The notes beneath the pieces were generated by a model, which saw nothing but the letters and a program-made list of their open reading frames with translations, searched no databases and was not told the DNA's origin. A stretch of 11,343 nucleotides of DNA, from contig CAKWRB010000025.1 in NCBI GenBank assembly GCA_934845495.1, positions 1 through 11,343 on the forward strand, written 5' to 3'. Both the position numbers and the translations under genes were made by a program. How positions within the stretch are numbered: position 1 is the stretch's first letter; each line of letters starts with the position of its first letter. This stretch comes from an uncultured bacterium (lineage in GTDB: Bacteria; Bacillota; Clostridia; Oscillospirales; Ruminococcaceae). This document shows, one piece after another, positions 6,422-11,343 of this stretch.

Positions 6422-9400
6422 ATGAAGGGCTTTTTGACTGCGGCAGAGCAGCTGAGTGCGTTCCGGGAGATCCGGCAAAAACTGGCAGACGGGGTCACCC
6501 CCATGCTGGTCACCGGCCTTTCCCAGATTCACAAGGTGCATTTTGCCTGGGCACTTGCCGATGGCAGCCGGCTGGTGATCGTGCCGGACGAACCGGAAGC
6601 CGCCCGGATGACCGAGGACCTCAACCGGTTTTATGGGGAGGAGAAGGCGGTGCTTTTCCCGTCCCGGGAGTTTTCCTTCCGGGATGTGGAGGGCGTTTCC
6701 CGGGAGTATGAATTTGCCCGGCTGCGGGCGCTGGAATCCCTGGCCTGGGGTGAGGAGCTGGTGGTGGTGGCCTCGGCAGAGGCCGCCCTGCAGCGCACCA
6801 TTCCCCCGGAGACGCTGCGCCAGCACTGCACCACCCTTACCGCCGGCCAGGCCATCTCCCCGGAGGAGGTCATCGCCCACCTGCTGGCCGCCGGCTATGA
6901 GCGCCGGGACCAGGTGGACGGTGTCTGCCAGTTCTCCCAGCGGGGCGGCATCATCGATTTTTATCCGCCCCATATGCCCGACCCGTTCCGCCTGGAGTTC
7001 TGGGGGGACGAGATCGACAGCATCGCCGTCTTTAAGACCGATACCCAGCGCCGGGAGGACAACTGCAAACGCTGTATGATCACCCCGGCCCGGGAGGTGC
7101 TCTACGGTTCGCCGGAAAGCTTTGCCGACGATCTGGAAGCCCGGGCCAAAAAGCTCCGGGGCAAGTACTCCGCCCCAGCCAAGGAGCATCTGCTCGGCGA
7201 TGCCGGCAAGCTCCGGGACGGCCTGACCCTCCAGAACATCGACAAGTACCTGCCGGTGCTCTATGAGCGCCGCTGTACCCTGCTGGACTATATCCCCGAC
7301 GATGCGCCGCTCTTTGTCTGCGAGCCGGCCGGTGTCCGGGAGGAGCTGCGCAGCGCCAACCGCCTGATGACCGAGGACATGAAGATCCTCTTTGAGGAGG
7401 GGGTGCTGTTTGAGGGCTGCGACCGCTATCTGATGGACTACGACTGCATTGCCGAGGAGGCCGCGCTGCATCCCACCCTCTTCCTGGATACCTTTACCCG
7501 GAGCATCGGGGATATCCCGCTCAAGGAGCTGTACAACATCGATGCGGTGCAGCTGGCGGTGTGGGGCGGCGAATTGGCCCACCTCACTGAGGATCTGGAT
7601 GCCTACCTGGACAGCGGCTACACCATCTGCATCCTGGCAGGCACCGAAAAGGCCGGGCGCGCCCTGACAAGCGACCTGGTGGGCAAGGGCTACAATGCCG
7701 ACTATGCCGCTGACCTCCCTGCCCTGACCCCGAAGAAGGTCTATGTCTTGCCGGGCAGCCTGTCCGCTGGTTTTGAGTATCCCGAGATCAAGCTGGCGGT
7801 GTTCACCCACGGCCGGGTGGGCGCTTCGCTTAAAAAGCGCCGCAAGGCAAAGCAGAAATCCGATCCCATCCGTTCGCTGGCCGATCTCACCCCCGGCGAC
7901 TATGTGGTGCATGTCACCCACGGCATCGGCGTGTTCGAGGGCATCATCAAGCGGGAGATCCACGGGGTGGTCAAGGACTACATCAAGATCCGCTATGCCG
8001 GCACCGATATGCTCTTTGTGCCGGTGACCCAGCTGGATCTGGTGTCCAAGTACATCGGCGGAGGCGGCGAGGACGGCAGTGTCCGCCTCAACAAGCTCAA
8101 CTCCGCCGAGTGGAACAAGACCAAGGCCCGGGTCAAGAAAGCGGTGGCGGATATGGCGGACGAGCTGATCCGCCTCTATGCCCAGCGCATGCAGGCCAAG
8201 GGCTTTGCCTTCGACCCGGATAACGACTGGCAGCGGGAGTTCGAGGCCCGGTTCCCCTACGAGGAGACTGACGACCAGCTCCGCTGCATCGACGAGATCA
8301 AGCAGGATATGGAGCGGTCCCAGCCCATGGACCGGCTGCTCTGCGGCGATGTGGGCTTCGGCAAGACCGAGGTGGCCATCCGGGCGGCATTCAAGTGCGT
8401 GATGAACAGCAAGCAGTGCGCTGTGCTGGTGCCCACCACTATCCTGGCCTGGCAGCATTACCAGACCTTCCTGCGCCGCATGGAGGGGTATCCGGTGCGC
8501 ATCGAGCTGCTCTCGCGCTTCCGCACCCCCAAGCAGCAGGAGGAGATCATCAAGGACATCCGCCGGGGACTGGTGGACATCGTCATCGGCACCCACCGGG
8601 TGATCCAGAAGGATGTGCAGTTCAAGGATCTGGGCCTTGCCATCATCGACGAGGAGCAGCGGTTCGGTGTGGCACATAAGGAGCGCTTCAAGGAGATGTT
8701 TCACACCGTGGATGTCCTCAACCTTTCGGCCACGCCCATTCCCCGCACCCTCAATATGGCCATGAGCGGCATCCGGGATATGTCGGTCATCGAGGAGGCC
8801 CCCCAGGACCGCCACCCGGTGCAGACCTATGTGCTGGAATACGACCGGGAGATTCTGGCAGCGGCCATCCGCCGGGAGCTGCGCCGGGGCGGACAGGTGT
8901 TTTACCTGCACAACCGGGTGGAGAGCATCGATGCCTGCGCTCGGAAGATTGCCGAAATGGCGCCGGATGCCCGAATCGTCACCGCTCATGGCAAGATGAC
9001 CGAGGAGCAGCTCTCCCGCATCTGGCAGCAGCTGGTGGACCAGGAGATCGATATCCTGGTCTGCACCACCATCATCGAAACAGGTGTGGATGTCCCCAAC
9101 TGCAACACCCTCATCATCGAGGATGCCGACCGCATGGGCCTCTCCCAGCTCTATCAGATCCGGGGCCGGGTGGGGCGTTCCACCCGTCGGGCTTATGCCT
9201 ACTTCACTTTCACCCGGGGCAAGCAGCTCACTGAGGTGGCGGAGAAGCGGCTTTCCGCCATCAAGGAGTTCACCTCCTTCGGTTCTGGCTTCCGCATTGC
9301 CATGCGAGATCTGGAGATCCGCGGCGCCGGCAATGTGCTGGGCGCCCAGCAGCATGGCCACATGGAGGCCGTGGGATACGATATGTACCTGCGGCTGCTG

Positions 9401-9907
9401 GGAGAGGCCATCGCCGAGCAGAAGGGTGAAGCCCCCGAGCGCACCAGCGCCGAGTGTATGGTGGACCTCAACATCGGTGCCCATATCCCTGAAAGCTATA
9501 TCCGGGGACTGTCCCAGCGCATCGATGTGTACAAAAAGATTGCAGCCATCCAGAACCAGGACGATGCCTTCGATGTCACCGACGAGCTCATCGACCGCTT
9601 TGGCGATCCGCCGGCAGCGGTGCAGGGGCTCATCGATGTGGCGCTGGTCCGGGGCCGTGCCGCAGCGCTGGGCATCAAGGAAATCGCCCAGCGGGATCAG
9701 GGGCTGTTCCTCTACCCCGAACGGGTGGATATGGTGCTGGCCTCCGGGCTGGCTTCCACCCTCAAGGGCCGGGTGATGGTGGGCGCTTCGGGGCAGAAAC
9801 CCTACTATCTGGTGCGCCCCAAGGCCGGGCAGGGCCCCATTGCCGCCATCGAGGAGGCATTGGCCGCCATGGAATCTGCTGTACCGGCCCCCGCCGCTGG
9901 AAATTAA
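6422..9907 (+). CDS. mfd: Transcription-repair coupling factor (DNA translocase)
   Basis: Mfd binds RNA polymerase stalled at DNA damage, pushes it off by ATP-driven translocation and recruits UvrA for nucleotide excision repair. The 1161 residues match full-length homologues (1148 in E. coli, 1177 in B. subtilis). The UvrB-like N-terminal region includes YEFARLRALESL and RGGIIDFYPPH from about residue 174. The RNA-polymerase-interacting domain (DYVVHVTHGIGVFEG) spans about 487-545. The translocase has Walker A GDVGFGKTE at 642-650, with K648; DEEQRFG from 743; LSATPIPRTLNMAM; then in the second RecA lobe TTIIETGVDVPN and QIRGRVGRS. The C-terminal domain follows from about 1020. AGGAGG (6405-6410) precedes the start by 11 bases. 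It lies downstream of pth, as in Bacillus, and is probably expressed from the pth promoter. The first 1,000 codons contain no TTA, CTA or TCA. Confidence 0.97.
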   Translation: MKGFLTAAEQLSAFREIRQKLADGVTPMLVTGLSQIHKVHFAWALADGSRLVIVPDEPEAARMTEDLNRFYGEEKAVLFPSREFSFRDVEGVSREYEFARLRALESLAWGEELVVVASAEAALQRTIPPETLRQHCTTLTAGQAISPEEVIAHLLAAGYERRDQVDGVCQFSQRGGIIDFYPPHMPDPFRLEFWGDEIDSIAVFKTDTQRREDNCKRCMITPAREVLYGSPESFADDLEARAKKLRGKYSAPAKEHLLGDAGKLRDGLTLQNIDKYLPVLYERRCTLLDYIPDDAPLFVCEPAGVREELRSANRLMTEDMKILFEEGVLFEGCDRYLMDYDCIAEEAALHPTLFLDTFTRSIGDIPLKELYNIDAVQLAVWGGELAHLTEDLDAYLDSGYTICILAGTEKAGRALTSDLVGKGYNADYAADLPALTPKKVYVLPGSLSAGFEYPEIKLAVFTHGRVGASLKKRRKAKQKSDPIRSLADLTPGDYVVHVTHGIGVFEGIIKREIHGVVKDYIKIRYAGTDMLFVPVTQLDLVSKYIGGGGEDGSVRLNKLNSAEWNKTKARVKKAVADMADELIRLYAQRMQAKGFAFDPDNDWQREFEARFPYEETDDQLRCIDEIKQDMERSQPMDRLLCGDVGFGKTEVAIRAAFKCVMNSKQCAVLVPTTILAWQHYQTFLRRMEGYPVRIELLSRFRTPKQQEEIIKDIRRGLVDIVIGTHRVIQKDVQFKDLGLAIIDEEQRFGVAHKERFKEMFHTVDVLNLSATPIPRTLNMAMSGIRDMSVIEEAPQDRHPVQTYVLEYDREILAAAIRRELRRGGQVFYLHNRVESIDACARKIAEMAPDARIVTAHGKMTEEQLSRIWQQLVDQEIDILVCTTIIETGVDVPNCNTLIIEDADRMGLSQLYQIRGRVGRSTRRAYAYFTFTRGKQLTEVAEKRLSAIKEFTSFGSGFRIAMRDLEIRGAGNVLGAQQHGHMEAVGYDMYLRLLGEAIAEQKGEAPERTSAECMVDLNIGAHIPESYIRGLSQRIDVYKKIAAIQNQDDAFDVTDELIDRFGDPPAAVQGLIDVALVRGRAAALGIKEIAQRDQGLFLYPERVDMVLASGLASTLKGRVMVGASGQKPYYLVRPKAGQGPIAAIEEALAAMESAVPAPAAGN

Positions 9908-10085
9908 GAGAAAGTTTACGCTTTTTTACAACCGCCGGATGGACTTCTTCCGCCGGCTTGTGGTAGAATAGCAGTTGTATAAAAATCCGGCATTCTGAGC
10001 CGGTGCGGCAGCTTGCCTGCCTGCAAAAAAATCGGAGTCCTGCCGCCGGAACGCTGTTCCCGGCCGGGACTGAAGGGAAGAGACA
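9908..10085. promoter_or_regulatory. mfd-lipoprotein intergenic region with a weak promoter candidate
   Basis: This gap has a TG-x-TAGAAT extended -10 candidate (-10 at 9964-9969) with no good -35 box. Upstream is an imperfect hairpin (GCCGG 9934-9938 with CCGGC 9953-9957, inner GGA/TCC) that lacks a T-run. The presumed leader can form CCGGC/GCCGG (9987-9991 with 9999-10003) and GCGGCAG/CTGCCGC (10005-10011 with 10040-10046). A 12-base palindrome, TCCCGGCCGGGA, lies at 10058-10069 just before the ribosome binding site. CCGCCGG occurs three times (9932, 9950, 10043). No clear terminator for mfd is visible, so read-through into the next gene is possible. Confidence 0.4.
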
Positions 10086-11192
10086 ATGATGATGAAAAAA
10101 TTGACTGCCGTGGCACTGGCTGCGGCCCTGTCCCTGAGCCTGTCGGCCTGTACCCTGGGCAGCACCAGCTGGATCCTCAAGTACGGCGAGGACAACCAGG
10201 AGGTGCCCACCGGCATCTATGTGCAGAATATGTATACCGCCTACAATGCAGCCGGCCAGTATGCCACCGGCGGCGACACCCTGTTGGAGAGCAGCATCGA
10301 GGATAAGTCTGCCGACCAGTGGATCCGGGAGACAGCCCTGAATCTCACCAAGCAGTATCTGGCGGTCACCAGCAAGTTCGAGAAGCTGGGCCTGTCGCTC
10401 ACCGAGGCGGAGAACACCAACATCCAGACCATGGTGGACAATGTGTGGAAGAGCTACGGCGAATCCTACACCCTGATGGGCGTCAACCGGGATTCCTACC
10501 AGAAGATGCTGGAGTACACCGTCAAGACCGGTGACCTGTTCCAGCACTTCTACGGCGAGGGCGGTGAGCTGGCCCCGACTGAGGAGGAGTATAAGAAGTA
10601 CTTCACCGAAAATTATGACCGCACCCGGGCTGTGAGCTATGCCAAGACCAAGGTAGATACCATGACCCAGGAGGAACTGCAGAAGGCCGAGGAGGAGCTG
10701 AAGGAGGGCGAAACCCTGCCCGAGAGCGGCAAGGCCCAGGCTGAAGCCACCCTGAGCCGCCTCCAGAATGGCGAGGATATCCTCACCATCATCAAGGAGA
10801 TGGAGGCTGAGCAGAAGAAGGACGAGGAGGAATCCACCGACGGCGAAAAGCCGGCTGAGGAGGAGTCCGACCCCGCCGAGTACGACAATGTGGTGAATGT
10901 ACAGAATACCTCGGTGCCCGAGGCCTACCGCACCGAGAGCCATGCCATGGCTGTGGGCGAGGTAAAGATCATCGAGACCAGCAATAACTACTATGTGGTG
11001 CAGAAGCTGGAGCTGGACCCCGATGGCAGCGAGCTGACCGCCCGCAAGTCGGTCCTGCTGCAGGAGATGAAGGCTGAGGAGTTTGACGCCATGGTGCAGG
11101 AGTGGGTCACCGCTCTGCCTGAGCTCACCGTCAACGAAAAGACAGTGGAGGAGTTTAGCCCCGAAGTGATCGATAAGCGCCAGAACGGCTGA
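10086..11192 (+). CDS. Foldase-like lipoprotein with a divergent parvulin-type domain (PrsA/SurA-like)
   Basis: This 368-residue protein starts with a lipoprotein signal: MMMKKL, a hydrophobic stretch and the lipobox LSAC, with the acylated cysteine at 22. The mature protein would sit on the outer face of the membrane. Residues 60-170 are helical and resemble the SurA/PrsA N-terminal chaperone region. Residues 181-310 follow the order of a parvulin domain: a SYAKTKV strand where HILV is usual, AEATLSRLQNGEDILTIIKEME, then VPEAYRTESHAMAVGEVKIIETSNNYYVVQKLEL. The typical histidines (HILV, GYHII) are absent, replaced at the second site by Y302/Y303, and a charged, acidic insert (about 239-268) replaces part of the domain. 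Isomerase activity is therefore doubtful; a holdase role is more likely. The start is the first of three ATGs, eight bases after AGGG (10074-10077). A prsA-like gene after mfd is common in Clostridia, to my knowledge. Family assignment is moderate. Confidence 0.7.
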   Translation: MMMKKLTAVALAAALSLSLSACTLGSTSWILKYGEDNQEVPTGIYVQNMYTAYNAAGQYATGGDTLLESSIEDKSADQWIRETALNLTKQYLAVTSKFEKLGLSLTEAENTNIQTMVDNVWKSYGESYTLMGVNRDSYQKMLEYTVKTGDLFQHFYGEGGELAPTEEEYKKYFTENYDRTRAVSYAKTKVDTMTQEELQKAEEELKEGETLPESGKAQAEATLSRLQNGEDILTIIKEMEAEQKKDEEESTDGEKPAEEESDPAEYDNVVNVQNTSVPEAYRTESHAMAVGEVKIIETSNNYYVVQKLELDPDGSELTARKSVLLQEMKAEEFDAMVQEWVTALPELTVNEKTVEEFSPEVIDKRQNG

Positions 11193-11214
11193 GTTTCCCT
11201 GTTCTGAAATAGAC

Positions 11215-11257
11215 AAGAGCCGCCTGTTCCCGAGAGAGGAGCAGGCGGCTCTTTTTT
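11215..11257 (+). terminator. Strong intrinsic terminator after the lipoprotein gene
   Basis: AAGAGCCGCCTGTTCC (11215-11230) pairs with 11238-11253 over 16 positions with a single U-G pair and a seven-base loop (cgagaga). It runs into a six-T tract (11252-11257). It begins 22 bases after the stop codon and closes the whole rightward gene series. Confidence 0.95.
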
Positions 11258-11268
11258 GATTTGCATGG

Positions 11269-11307
11269 AAGTTTTCCACAGTGGGTCAACGGCTCAGTGG
11301 AAAACTT
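11269..11307. repeat. 11-bp perfect inverted repeat containing DnaA-box-like sequences
   Basis: AAGTTTTCCAC (11269-11279) and GTGGAAAACTT (11297-11307) are exact reverse complements separated by 17 bases. No T-run follows, so it is not a terminator in either direction. Each arm contains TTTTCCAC, the core of a DnaA-box variant. Confidence 0.8.
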
Positions 11308-11337
11308 GCGGTCAGATCAGGCGGTCAATCATCCACA
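11272..11337. other. Cluster of three DnaA-box-like 9-mers, possible edge of a replication origin
   Basis: Against the DnaA box TTATCCACA, the plus strand has TTTTCCACA at 11272-11280 (one mismatch) and TCATCCACA at 11329-11337 (one mismatch). The minus strand has TTTTCCACT at 11304-11296 (two mismatches). Three sites in 66 bases, in a non-coding stretch after a strong terminator, is the type of arrangement found beside dnaA in Firmicutes. The window ends before any AT-rich unwinding region or dnaA gene could be seen, so the origin call is inference. Confidence 0.4.
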
Positions 11338-11343
11338 GTACAC

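Noticed and set aside
6344..9484. A 1046-codon open frame on the minus strand opposite mfd
   Set aside because: It lies exactly in codon register with mfd. It exists because mfd lacks TTA, CTA and TCA codons, whose complements are the stop codons. Its protein is rich in His, Gly and Leu without domain motifs, and mfd has full family conservation.

Overview
The window reads as chromosomal DNA from a GC-rich Firmicute of the Clostridia, most like the Faecalibacterium/Gemmiger/Subdoligranulum side of the Oscillospiraceae. This placement is an inference. It rests on strong AGGAGG-type ribosome binding sites, G/C-ending codons, a monofunctional formate-tetrahydrofolate ligase, and the glmU-prs-pth-mfd gene order known from low-GC Gram-positives. 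All seven complete genes run rightward and a single partial gene at the left edge runs leftward. I see no transposase, phage gene, CRISPR array, tRNA or rRNA.

Layout. At 1-1179 on the minus strand lies the N-terminal two thirds of fhs. A 324-base divergent control region (1180-1503) holds a leftward extended -10 promoter for fhs and a rightward promoter for a RodA/FtsW-type SEDS glycosyltransferase gene (1504-2622). The rodA promoter has a 14-base perfect palindrome in its spacer. A near-consensus promoter at 2709-2737 then drives glmU (2809-4185) and prs (4277-5236). A possible terminator overlaps the end of prs and is followed at once by a promoter and a large GC-rich hairpin leading into pth (5367-5912), a YjcF/ElaA-like GNAT acetyltransferase gene (5967-6389) and mfd (6422-9907). 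A divergent foldase-like lipoprotein gene (10086-11192) follows and ends in a strong intrinsic terminator (11215-11257). The last 85 bases hold an 11-bp inverted repeat and three DnaA-box-like 9-mers.

How the genes fit together. RodA and GlmU serve peptidoglycan synthesis. GlmU makes UDP-GlcNAc, the wall precursor, and RodA polymerises lipid II. Prs makes PRPP for nucleotide synthesis, and Fhs supplies formyl-tetrahydrofolate for purines and formyl-Met-tRNA. Pth and Mfd are quality-control enzymes for stalled translation and stalled transcription. The lipoprotein probably assists or holds secreted proteins outside the membrane.

The points most worth a second look are: an apparent frameshift in pth, whose correct C-terminal tail is still readable in another frame; the DnaA-box-like cluster at the right edge, which may be the rim of a replication origin; the promoter-plus-hairpin start of the pth transcript; the palindrome inside the rodA promoter; and the lipoprotein's decayed parvulin domain. 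Most of the window is ordinary core genome, and I found no clear sign of a wholly new system.
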